A stretch of 32,532 nt of DNA from positions 1 to 32,532 of the forward strand of contig PMIE01000060.1 in the NCBI GenBank assembly GCA_003156975.1, given 5' to 3'. The DNA comes from Chloroflexota bacterium (GTDB taxonomy: Bacteria > Chloroflexota > Limnocylindria > Limnocylindrales > CSP1-4). A program made the position numbers and the translations under genes. Shown here in pieces: positions 18,878-27,417 of the stretch. Each line of letters opens with the position of its first letter. Position 1 is the stretch's first letter. The notes below the pieces were generated by a model. It was not told the origin of the DNA, did not search any database, and saw only the letters and a list, made by a program, of their open reading frames with translations.

Positions 18878-19368
18878 CGCGCGGCCTCCAGTTTCTCTCG
18901 GGCACGGGCTATTGCGGCCCGTATCGCCCCCGGAGTCGTATCGAGCAGCTCGGCGACCTCGGCCGTGGAGCTGCCATAGATCAGATTGAGGACGACGGAC
19001 GTTCGCTCCAGGCCGGACAGAGCCGCCATCGCGGCCTGCACGTCGAGCCAGCGGTCGTGCAGATCGTCGTCCAGAGGTGAGTGTTGAGGGGCGCCAAGGA
19101 CGCGGCGCCGTAGCGCGCGAAATCGGTCCGTGGCGAGGCGGCGCCCCGCGACCAACAACCAGGGCAGGACGGGTTGACTCCAGTCGAGCCGGCCGCGGTT
19201 GCGCCAGAGGCGCACGAAAGCTTCCTGGGTCAGATCCTCCGCCGCGGGCCAGTCGTTGGTCCAGGCGAGGAGGAACTTGAAGACGGCCGCCCAGTGCTCG
19301 TCGAAGGCTCTCTCGTAGAGGATTTCGGTCTCGTTGATAGCTGCCTGTGCCCTCATACCCCTGTACAC
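18874..19368 (-). CDS. RNA polymerase sigma factor, ECF subfamily (GTG 19368 or ATG 19356 start)
   Basis: Region 2 FDEHWAAVFKFLLAWTNDWPAAEDLTQEAFVRLWRNRGRLDWSQPVLPWLLVAGRRLATDRFR; region 4 LSGLERTSVVLNLIYGSSTAEVAELLDTTPGAIRAAIARAREKL. Confidence 0.93.
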   Translation of the reverse strand: MYRGMRAQAAINETEILYERAFDEHWAAVFKFLLAWTNDWPAAEDLTQEAFVRLWRNRGRLDWSQPVLPWLLVAGRRLATDRFRALRRRVLGAPQHSPLDDDLHDRWLDVQAAMAALSGLERTSVVLNLIYGSSTAEVAELLDTTPGAIRAAIARAREKLEAAR

Positions 19369-19428
19369 GACGACCAGACCCGAAACGCACGGCGTATCAA
19401 TAGAAACGGCGCGCGGCGAGGGTACCGC

Positions 19429-19962
19429 TCAGTCGAGATCGAACGCGTAGGCGATCAGGTTGACGTCCGGCACCGGCGTGAAGTCCAGGTCGGGACGACG
19501 GACAAAACCCATCTTCTCGTACATCGCGATCGCCGACGGCATCCACGGTCCCGTGTGCAATACCAGCCGCTGCCTCCCCGCTTCTCGAGCTCGATCCAGA
19601 CAAGCCTGAACCAGCGCCTTGCCGGCGCCGCGGCCTTGTTTCGCCGGATCCACCGCCAGCATCCTCATCCCGGCCTCACCCTCCGACAGCTCTTCGGAGT
19701 AGGGGTCGTCCGGGCCGCGGACGTAGGTGACTCCGCCAAGCAAATCGCCCTCGGCGCCCGCGGCCACCAGCACGCACGAGACTTCTGCTCGGCGAGCCAC
19801 GTCGCGGAGTTGGCGGTCGTAGTCGGCTTCTCGGGCGCTCGAATCCGTATCCCGGTGGAGGTCGGGGAGGGCGTGGTAGGCCGCCACGGTCAGGCTGCCC
19901 AGGGTCTCGTACTCCTCGGGCCGGACCGGGCGGATCAGGAACGTCGATGCGGGCTGACTCAT
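19429..19962 (-). CDS. GNAT family N-acetyltransferase
   Basis: FLIRPVRPEEYETLGSLTVAAY, RMLAVDPAKQGRGAGKALVQACLDRAREAGRQRLVLHTGPWMPSAIAMYEKMGFVR. Confidence 0.93.
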   Translation of the reverse strand: MSQPASTFLIRPVRPEEYETLGSLTVAAYHALPDLHRDTDSSAREADYDRQLRDVARRAEVSCVLVAAGAEGDLLGGVTYVRGPDDPYSEELSEGEAGMRMLAVDPAKQGRGAGKALVQACLDRAREAGRQRLVLHTGPWMPSAIAMYEKMGFVRRPDLDFTPVPDVNLIAYAFDLD

Positions 19963-19968
19963 GGCGGC

Positions 19969-19974
19969 AGCGTA
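19969..19974 (-). promoter_or_regulatory. -10-like box TACGCT, 6 nt before ATG of second GNAT
   Basis: TACGCT-gccgcc-ATG on minus strand. Confidence 0.45.
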
Positions 19975-20250
19975 ACTCCGATGGCCCAAAGGCCGCCGAT
20001 CGGAAGCGTGCCTTCCGTCCGTCGACGGGTCGCGGGCGCAGGCTCAATCGACCCGTGGGCCGTCCTCCGGCCCGATTCCGTCCCCAAAGCAACTAATACT
20101 GACCGGACCAATATTGGAATAGTCCGACCGGCCCGCCCGATCGGGACCTACGGCACCCTATCTAAACAGTGACTACCTATACATTCAATGCATCGAGCTC
20201 ATCGGTCTGGCGACTGGGAGTTACCCCAGATCGCAGGCTGACATGGAAAG

Positions 20251-20778
20251 GTGCAGGGAACTACGGTGGACAAGAAGGATCGCGGCATCTTCGTACTCAG
20301 GGCAGTCGTCGGGCTGGGCTTCCTCTTCGCCGGTCTCGACAAGTTCTTCATGTGGGCGAGCGGGACGCCCTTCACGGCGACCGGCTTCCTCAAGTTCGCC
20401 TCGACCGGTGCCTGGCTGGGCAGCGACCCCAAGGCGATCGTCAACCCGACTCACGGGTTCTGGGTCGCGGTTGCCGGCAACCCCGGCCTTATGTCGATCA
20501 TCGACACCCTCGTGGTCTTCGGTGAGTGCGCAATCGGCATCGCGCTGATCCTCGGCCTGGCCAGCCGCTTCGCCGGGCTCTGCGGCGCCGCGATGATGAC
20601 TCTGCTCTACGTCGCCAACTGGAGCTTCGCGAACGGCCCGATCAACGAGCAGCTGATGTACGGCGTCGTCGCCGGAACCATCGCCTTCGTCGGTGCCGGC
20701 GCCTACGCCCTCGACACTGTAGTAGCCAAGATCCCGGTCCTCCAGAAGGTCCCGGTGGTCAAGTACGCCCTCGGGTAG
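20251..20778 (+). CDS. DoxX family membrane protein
   Basis: FVLRAVVGLGFLFAGLDKFFMWASGTPF, VVFGECAIGIALILGLASRFAGLCGAAMMTLLYVANW, GAGAYALDTVV; GTG start at 20251 or 20263. Confidence 0.85.
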   Translation: MQGTTVDKKDRGIFVLRAVVGLGFLFAGLDKFFMWASGTPFTATGFLKFASTGAWLGSDPKAIVNPTHGFWVAVAGNPGLMSIIDTLVVFGECAIGIALILGLASRFAGLCGAAMMTLLYVANWSFANGPINEQLMYGVVAGTIAFVGAGAYALDTVVAKIPVLQKVPVVKYALG

Positions 20779-20835
20779 TCGTTCCGGACAACGAAACCGC
20801 GGGGAGAGCTCCGTCCCAATTCCTCCCTGCACACG

Positions 20836-20865
20836 GAAACGGCGGGCCGCAAGGCTCGCCGTTTC
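20836..20865 (+). terminator. Strong hairpin downstream of doxX-like gene, probable intrinsic terminator
   Basis: GAAACGGCG-g-GCC-GCAA-GGC-t-CGCCGTTTC: 13-bp stem including a G-U pair, GNRA loop, followed by TTC; U-tract short. Confidence 0.65.
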
Positions 20866-21145
20866 TTCATGCGAGAGGGCGAGCATGCCCGTAACCGCTG
20901 CCGCGAGCAAAGGGACTCGGTGCTTCACATCCACCCCTCAGGTTGCCAAAGGGGCTGGCCGGCCGCGGTGATCGTCGGACCTCGGGGCATTGCAGGTGCC
21001 CCATTCCGACGAGTAGGGTTGGACGCCACCTCGTGTCGGCGAATGGGACGAGGCAGGCGGGCGCGGGGACTCCCATCGGCCATAATTGCCGCGTCCAAGC
21101 AAATCGGTCGAACAGCGGCCGGCCCTCGTGCACCGGCCTCATCCA

Positions 21146-21151
21146 TAGGAT
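21146..21151 (+). promoter_or_regulatory. -10-like box TAGGAT, 6 nt before GTG of serine hydrolase
   Basis: TAGGAT-tgaagg-GTG. Confidence 0.5.
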
Positions 21152-21157
21152 TGAAGG

Positions 21158-22303
21158 GTGAACTTGCGTCGTCGGTATGCCTGCCTCCTGGCGTGCGTGG
21201 CCTGCGTCTGCCTGGCGTGTGGGTCGAGTTCGGTGGCACCGTCGACGCCGTCGGCGCCGGCCGTGACGCCGTCGATCGCGGCCACAGATACGCTTCCGGT
21301 GGTGACCGCCACACCCACGCCCTCGCCGTCGGCGACGCCAACTCCGCTCGTGCTCGCCTGGACAACCAAGGCCGTCGCGATGAATGGGAAGGCGAGCGAT
21401 GACAGCGCTGCCCAGGTTCACCTCGGAGCCAACTTCCCACTGACCCTGACAGGCCAATCGGCCACGGTCGAAGGGAAGGATTGGTACGAAGCCACGTGGA
21501 GCACGCCGGGCCGCCAGTCGACCGGCTGGCTGCCGGCGTCGGCCGTCACGAGAATCAAGCCCTCGGGCATCGCGAATGCGGCCGTCGACGCCCTGGATCA
21601 GGCGCTGGCCGACTACCTGAGGGGCCTCGGCGCCAGGGTCGGCGTGGATGCATACGACGTGACGCGCGGCGTCACCTACACCTACAACTCCGGACTCGCG
21701 TATTTCTGCGCCAGCTCCATGAAGGTGCCGATCATGCTCACTTTCCTCACGCAATTAGAGAAGACGCGGCATGAGCCGACCAAGGGCGAGCTGGGGCAGC
21801 TGCAGAACATGATCGAGCAATCCGACAACCACGCCGCTGAGGCCCTGTACGAGAAGATTGGGGCCCAGGCCGGCATCAACGCCTTCATGAAGGGCGTGCA
21901 CCTTTCCGGGCTGTTGCCGAACAAACCCGGCTGGTGGGGCCACAGCACCATCAAGCCGTCGACGATGGTGGCCTTGCTGACGAAGCTCAACAACGGCACG
22001 GTCCTCAACGCCGCCCATCGCAAGCTGGCGCTCGAGCTGATGCGGCATGTCTCCGCAGACGGGAGAATCGGCGTGGGCGATAGCAGTCCGGCGGGCGCCA
22101 CCATCGCGATGAAGGACGGCTGGACCACGGCGCGGGACGGCACCGGAACCATGGTGGTGAACACGTCCGGGATCGTCACTCTGGGAGCGGAAACCTACAT
22201 CCTCTCGGTCTATACCAACCACGACCACGGGTACCCGGAGGGATGGGCCATCATCCGCCACGTCGCCAAGGTGGTGGGGCAGAAGCTGATGCCGACGCCT
22301 TGA
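21158..22303 (+). CDS. Lipoprotein serine hydrolase (class A beta-lactamase/PBP-like) with SH3-like N-terminal domain
   Basis: Lipobox CLAC; S-x-x-K in CASSMKVPIML, SDN in IEQSDNHAAEALYEKIG, KDGW in AMKDGWTTARDGTGTMV (KTG-box position). Confidence 0.88.
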   Translation: MNLRRRYACLLACVACVCLACGSSSVAPSTPSAPAVTPSIAATDTLPVVTATPTPSPSATPTPLVLAWTTKAVAMNGKASDDSAAQVHLGANFPLTLTGQSATVEGKDWYEATWSTPGRQSTGWLPASAVTRIKPSGIANAAVDALDQALADYLRGLGARVGVDAYDVTRGVTYTYNSGLAYFCASSMKVPIMLTFLTQLEKTRHEPTKGELGQLQNMIEQSDNHAAEALYEKIGAQAGINAFMKGVHLSGLLPNKPGWWGHSTIKPSTMVALLTKLNNGTVLNAAHRKLALELMRHVSADGRIGVGDSSPAGATIAMKDGWTTARDGTGTMVVNTSGIVTLGAETYILSVYTNHDHGYPEGWAIIRHVAKVVGQKLMPTP

Positions 22304-22318
22304 GGCGGGGGAAGTTCG

Positions 22319-22341
22319 TCGGCGCCCTGAGGCGGCGCCGA
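22319..22341 (+). terminator. GC-rich hairpin after serine hydrolase gene, no U-tract
   Basis: T-CGGCGCC-ctgaggc-GGCGCCG-A, perfect 8-bp stem, 16 nt after stop codon. Confidence 0.4.
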
Positions 22342-22415
22342 GGGCAGCCGTTCATCCGACGCGACGCATCGAACGGATGATCTAATACTGCCGCCGCGAA
22401 TATACTTGCCGCCTC

Positions 22416-25400
22416 GTGGCTTCCTCGACTGACCCGCGTCCTGTGCGCGGCGACCCAATGGAACCCTTCAGCCCCGCGGTAGGGGAGTGGTTCCGTTCTG
22501 CCTTCGCCGCGCCCACGCCGGCCCAGGTCGGCGGCTGGGCCAGCATCTCGGCCGGGCGGCATACCCTGATCCACGCCCCAACCGGGAGTGGCAAGACCCT
22601 GGCCGCGTTTCTGTGGTGCCTGGACCGGCTGGCGCGGGAACCCCGGCCCAGGACACCCACGGTCCGCGTCCTGTACATCTCGCCGCTCAAGGCGCTCATC
22701 TACGACGTGGAGCGGAACCTGCGTGCCCCGCTGGCCGGGATCCGCCTGGCGGCCCAACGGCTCGGCGAGCCGATGCCGCAGATCGAAGTCGGCGTCAGGA
22801 CCGGCGACACGCCCGCCCAGGAACGCCGCCACCTCGTCCGCAACCCGCCGGACATCTTGATCACCACGCCCGAATCGCTCTACCTGATCCTGACCAGCCA
22901 GGCGGCCGAAAGCTTGCGCGGCGTTGAGCATGTGATCGTCGACGAGGTCCACGCTCTGGCGGGGACCAAGCGAGGCGCCCATCTGGCGCTGAGCCTCGAG
23001 CGGTTGGAGAAGCTCACAGCTCGCCCGCCACAACGGATCGGGCTCTCGGCGACGCAGCGACCGGTGGCGACGATCGCCCGGTTCCTCGGCGGCATCGGGC
23101 CCGGCAGGGCGGGGGAGTCGCGCGAGGTCGGCATCGTCGATGCCGGATCGCGCAAGGTGCTCGAGCTGTCGGTTCGCGTCCCGGTCGAAGACATGAGCAA
23201 GCTCGGCGAGCTGCTTCCGCCGGAGGATCAGCCCACGGGGCCGGCGGCCGGTCCGGAGGCGCGCCACAGCATCTGGCCGGCGATCCATCCGCAGATCCTC
23301 CAACTCATTCGCGAGCACCATTCCACGATCATCTTCTGCAACTCGCGGCGCCTGGCCGAGCGTCTGGCGAACAAGCTCAACGAGCTTGCCGGCGAGGAGC
23401 TCGTTCGGGCCCATCACGGCTCGCTGGCCCGCGAGCAAAGGGTTCAGATAGAGGAAGCGCTCAAGGCCGGGCGCCTGCCGGCGATCGTCGCCACGAGCTC
23501 GCTCGAGCTTGGCATCGACATGGGCGCGGTGGATCTGGTGATCCAGGTCGAGTCGCCGGCGACCGTCGCGAGCGGGTTGCAGCGGGTCGGTCGGGCGGGG
23601 CACCAGGTGGGCGAGCCGTCCAAGGGGATCTTCTTCCCCAAGTACCGGGGCGATCTTCTGGAGACGGCGGTCGTGACGGCGCGGATGCACGAGGGCGCGA
23701 TCGAAGAAACGAAGCTGCCGCGCAACCCTCTTGATGTGCTTGCCCAGCAGATCGTCGCCATGACGGTTCGCGAGCCGTGGGAAGTGGACGAGCTCTTCGA
23801 TGCGGTCCGACGGGCGGCGCCGTACGAGAGCCTGACCCGCGACGCCTTCGAGGCGGTGCTTGGGATGCTCGCCGGCGCATATCCCTCCGATGAGTTTGCG
23901 GACCTCAAGGCTCGAGTGGTCTGGGACCGCGAGACCGGGCGGATCGAGGGCCGCCGAGACGCTCGGACCGTCGCGATCACGAGCGGTGGAACCATCCCGG
24001 ACCGAGGGCTGTATCCGGTCTTCCTGGTCGGCGAGGCCGGGACTGCGGGCCGTCGGGTCGGCGAGCTGGACGAGGAGATGGTCTACGAGAGCCGCGTCGG
24101 CGAGGTGATCGCGCTCGGCGCGACGAGCTGGCGGGTGGAGGAGATCCGGCCGGATCGCGTGGTCGTCTCGCCTGCGCCGGGCGTTCCGGGCAAGATCCCG
24201 TTCTGGCACGGCGACGGATTGGGCCGGCCGATCGAACTCGGCCGGGCGCTGGGTGAGTTCGTGCGCGAGCTCGAGGGCGACCTGGCAGGCGGCCAGCGCG
24301 GGCATGACCGGGCCCGACGCCGGCTGCTGGAGCATCACGACCTGGACGACCTGGCGGCCGACAACGTCCTGGCATACCTGACCGAAGAGCGTGAGGCGGT
24401 CGGGTCGCTGCCGACCGATCGTCGCATCGTCGTGGAGAAGTTCCGCGATGAGCTTGGTGACTGGCGGATCGTCGTGCTGACGCCGTTCGGCGGGCGGGTC
24501 CATTCGCCTTGGGCCCTGGCGATCGAATCGCGTCTGGAGGAGCGCCTCGGCACCGGGACGCAAACGATCTGGTCGGATGACGGCATAGCCATTCGGATGC
24601 CCGAGGGAGAGGCGGCCGGCGGGCGGGATGGGCTCGCCGACCTGCTCTTTCCATCGGCCGATGAGGTCGAGGACCTGGTCGTGGGTAGGCTTGGAAGTTC
24701 GGCCATGTTCGCGGCTCGTTTCCGCGAGAACGCCGCCAGGGCGCTTCTGCTCCCTCGCCGACGGCCCGGGTCGCGGACGCCCCTGTGGCAGCAGCGGCAG
24801 CGGTCCGCCGGATTGCTCGCGGTCGCCAGCAGGTACGGCTCCTTTCCGATCATCATCGAGACCTACCGTGAATGCCTCGCGGACCTCTTCGATTTGCCGG
24901 CACTGCGCGAGGTCCTCGGGGCAGTGGCTCGGCGCGAGATCGAGGTTCGCGAAGTGGAGACGGTTGCGGCCTCGCCCTTCGCCGGCTCGCTGCTCTTCGA
25001 CTACCTGGCCGCATACATGTACGAAGGCGATGCCCCGCTGGCGGAGCGGCGCGCGGGCGCGCTCGCGCTCGATCGCGAGCTACTCCGCGAGTTGCTCGGC
25101 CAGGAGGAGTTGCGCGACCTCATCGATCCCGCCGCGCTCGCGGACCTGGAGCTGGCGCTGCAAGCGCTCGTTCCGGAGAGGGCGGCGCGCACCGTCGATG
25201 CACTGCACGATTTGCTGCGGCGCCTCGGCGACCTGACGACGGAGGAAGTGGCGGCGCGGGTCGCGGAGCCGGCCGCCGCCGGGGAGTGGCTCGTGGCCCT
25301 GCGGGGATCGCGGCGTGCGATCGCGTTGCGGATCGCCGGGGAGGAGCGCTGGATCGCCATCGAGGACGCGGCCAGATATCGCGATGCGCTGGGAGTGCCG

Positions 25401-27128
25401 TTGCCGGTGGGCGTGCCGACGGCGTTCCTCGGGCCGGCCGAGGCGGCGCTGGACGGGCTCGTTGCCAGATGGGCCCGGAGCCACGGTCCGTTCCACGCGA
25501 TGGAGGCGGCGAGCCGATGGGCGGTGCCGGTGGCGCGGGTAGAGGCGGCGCTCGAGGGGCTCCTCGAGGCGGGCTCCATTCTGCGCGGCGAGTTCCGGCC
25601 CGGCGGCACGCAGCGCGAGTGGTGCGACCCGGAAGTGTTGCGGCAGCTTCGGCGGCGCTCCCTCGCTCGGCTTCGCAAAGAGGTCGAGCCGGTCGAGCAG
25701 ATCGTGCTGGCTCGTTTCCTTCCGGCCTGGCAGGGCGTTCGGCCTGTCGGCCAGGCTGTTCCCGCGCTACCGCGCGGCGAGGCTGCGCTGGAGCGGCTCG
25801 CGGAGGTCGTCGATCAGCTGGCCGGCGTCGCGATCCCGGCGTCGGTGCTTGAACGCGACGTCCTCCCGGCGCGAGTGCCCGGCTACCAGCCGCGCCTGCT
25901 GGATGAGCTCGGTGCGCTCGGTGAGGTCGCCTGGATCGGACGTGGCAGTCTGGGCCGGGACGACGGTCGCGTGGTGCTGTACCGGCCGGGCCGCGAGGGG
26001 TTCCGCGATCTCGCGGTGGGGTCGGACGCCGGCGGAAAGGCCCTCGGAACGGCCGGCGCCGCGGCGGGCAGGGCGGACGCCCCCGCGGGAGACCTCCATG
26101 AGCGGCTGCGGGAGCGGCTTCGAGACCGCGGCGCTTCCTTCTACCGCGACCTGGCATCGGCAGCCGGCTTTGCGCCGGAACGCGAGGTCCTCGACGCGCT
26201 GTGGGATCTCGTGTGGGCCGGGGAGGTCACCAACGACACCTTCGCCCCGCTCCGGGCGTTGAGATGGAGGAGACCCTCGGGCGAGCGGCGGCCACGGCCC
26301 GGCAGATTGCGAACCGGCCCGCCCGAGGCGGTGGGCCGGTGGTCACTCGTAGCCGGTGGCGCGTCGACGGCGAGTGGCGCGTCGACGGCGAGTGGCCAAG
26401 CAACTGCACGTCTCCATTCCGTGGCGACCGTGCTGCTCGACCGCTACGGCGTTCTGACCCGTGAGGCGGTGGCATCGGAGGAGGTCCTCGGCGGCTTCAG
26501 TGCCGTCTATCCGATCCTGCGGGCGATGGAGGAATCGGGCCGCATCCGGCGTGGCTACTTCGTCGATGGACTCGGCGCGGCCCAGTTCGCGCTCCCCGGC
26601 GCCGTGGATCGGCTGCGCTCGATGCGCGAGCCCACCGTCGCAGGTTCGACCGCCACCACGGCCGCGGCCGGCCTGGCGACCGCCTCCGGCCCGGCAATCT
26701 ATCTCCTCGCGGCCGCAGATTCGGCCAACCCGTATGGCGCAGCACTGGCCTGGCCGCGCCGGGGCGAGGCCGACCGCCGGCCTCTTCAGCGGGCGGCCGG
26801 CGCCTACGTGGTTCTGGTTGACGGAGCCGCTGCCATCTACCTGGAGCGGGGCGGCCACTCACTGCAGACGCTGCCCTCGTCGGACGACCCGGCCACGGCG
26901 CACGCGGCTCTGGGCGCACTGGCGACTCTGGTGGACGACGGCAGGTTCCGTGAGCTGGTGATCGCTCGCGTGGACGGGCAGGCGGTCTCGGGCTCGCCGT
27001 GGCGGCCGCTCCTGGAGGAGGCGGGTTTCGCGGCCGGGTATCGAGGCCACGTTCTCCGGTCGGGGTTGCGGCGGGCTGCGGCCGCGGCGCGCAGCTCGGT
27101 CATCGAGATGGACAGGACCAAACGATGA
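22416..27128 (+). CDS. lhr: Full-length Lhr-type DEAD/DEAH helicase
   Basis: 1570 aa; HAPTGSGKTLAAFLWCLDRL, YISPLKALIYDVERNL, ILITTPESLYLILTS, VIVDEVHAL, GLSATQRP, IIFCNSRRLAERL, HHGSLAREQR, ATSSLELGIDMGAVDLVIQVESPATVASGLQRVGRAGHQVG; long C-terminal extension with HTH_42-like region. Confidence 0.95.
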   Translation: MASSTDPRPVRGDPMEPFSPAVGEWFRSAFAAPTPAQVGGWASISAGRHTLIHAPTGSGKTLAAFLWCLDRLAREPRPRTPTVRVLYISPLKALIYDVERNLRAPLAGIRLAAQRLGEPMPQIEVGVRTGDTPAQERRHLVRNPPDILITTPESLYLILTSQAAESLRGVEHVIVDEVHALAGTKRGAHLALSLERLEKLTARPPQRIGLSATQRPVATIARFLGGIGPGRAGESREVGIVDAGSRKVLELSVRVPVEDMSKLGELLPPEDQPTGPAAGPEARHSIWPAIHPQILQLIREHHSTIIFCNSRRLAERLANKLNELAGEELVRAHHGSLAREQRVQIEEALKAGRLPAIVATSSLELGIDMGAVDLVIQVESPATVASGLQRVGRAGHQVGEPSKGIFFPKYRGDLLETAVVTARMHEGAIEETKLPRNPLDVLAQQIVAMTVREPWEVDELFDAVRRAAPYESLTRDAFEAVLGMLAGAYPSDEFADLKARVVWDRETGRIEGRRDARTVAITSGGTIPDRGLYPVFLVGEAGTAGRRVGELDEEMVYESRVGEVIALGATSWRVEEIRPDRVVVSPAPGVPGKIPFWHGDGLGRPIELGRALGEFVRELEGDLAGGQRGHDRARRRLLEHHDLDDLAADNVLAYLTEEREAVGSLPTDRRIVVEKFRDELGDWRIVVLTPFGGRVHSPWALAIESRLEERLGTGTQTIWSDDGIAIRMPEGEAAGGRDGLADLLFPSADEVEDLVVGRLGSSAMFAARFRENAARALLLPRRRPGSRTPLWQQRQRSAGLLAVASRYGSFPIIIETYRECLADLFDLPALREVLGAVARREIEVREVETVAASPFAGSLLFDYLAAYMYEGDAPLAERRAGALALDRELLRELLGQEELRDLIDPAALADLELALQALVPERAARTVDALHDLLRRLGDLTTEEVAARVAEPAAAGEWLVALRGSRRAIALRIAGEERWIAIEDAARYRDALGVPLPVGVPTAFLGPAEAALDGLVARWARSHGPFHAMEAASRWAVPVARVEAALEGLLEAGSILRGEFRPGGTQREWCDPEVLRQLRRRSLARLRKEVEPVEQIVLARFLPAWQGVRPVGQAVPALPRGEAALERLAEVVDQLAGVAIPASVLERDVLPARVPGYQPRLLDELGALGEVAWIGRGSLGRDDGRVVLYRPGREGFRDLAVGSDAGGKALGTAGAAAGRADAPAGDLHERLRERLRDRGASFYRDLASAAGFAPEREVLDALWDLVWAGEVTNDTFAPLRALRWRRPSGERRPRPGRLRTGPPEAVGRWSLVAGGASTASGASTASGQATARLHSVATVLLDRYGVLTREAVASEEVLGGFSAVYPILRAMEESGRIRRGYFVDGLGAAQFALPGAVDRLRSMREPTVAGSTATTAAAGLATASGPAIYLLAAADSANPYGAALAWPRRGEADRRPLQRAAGAYVVLVDGAAAIYLERGGHSLQTLPSSDDPATAHAALGALATLVDDGRFRELVIARVDGQAVSGSPWRPLLEEAGFAAGYRGHVLRSGLRRAAAAARSSVIEMDRTKR
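26356..26391 (+). repeat. Perfect in-frame 18-bp tandem duplication (2 copies) in Lhr linker
   Basis: GTGGCGCGTCGACGGCGA x2, encoding the repeated GASTAS segment. Confidence 0.85.
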
Positions 27129-27403
27129 CCCAGATCGTCGTCCAATGCTCGCCGACAGACGGCGGTTGGCTGGCCCGCGTCTCCGTTACGGACGACGACT
27201 CCCGCCGCAAGTTCGAGGTCGCCGTCTCTCAAGCTGAACTGGCGCGCCTCGATTCGAATTCGGCCGATCCGTCCGCCCTCGTTCGCCGGTCCTTCGAGTT
27301 CTTGCTCGCCCGTGAATCCAAGGACTCGATCCTGCCGTCGTTTGAGCTCTCCGTCATTGGGCGCTACTTCCCGGAATACGAGCGAGAGATCCGCCGCAGC
27401 TGA
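27125..27403 (+). CDS. Small uncharacterised protein (92 aa), translationally coupled to lhr
   Basis: ATGA overlap with the lhr stop; MTQIVVQCSPTDGGWLARVSVTDDDSRRKFEVAVSQAELARL...VRRSFEFLLARESKDSILPSFELSVIGRYFPEYEREIRRS. Confidence 0.8.
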   Translation: MTQIVVQCSPTDGGWLARVSVTDDDSRRKFEVAVSQAELARLDSNSADPSALVRRSFEFLLARESKDSILPSFELSVIGRYFPEYEREIRRS

Positions 27404-27417
27404 TCGCGTCGCCACCC

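Noticed and set aside
22251-24563. 770-aa ORF antisense to lhr
   Set aside because: Low-complexity R/D/P/A-rich translation typical of antisense frames in high-GC genes; the sense strand has unmistakable helicase motifs
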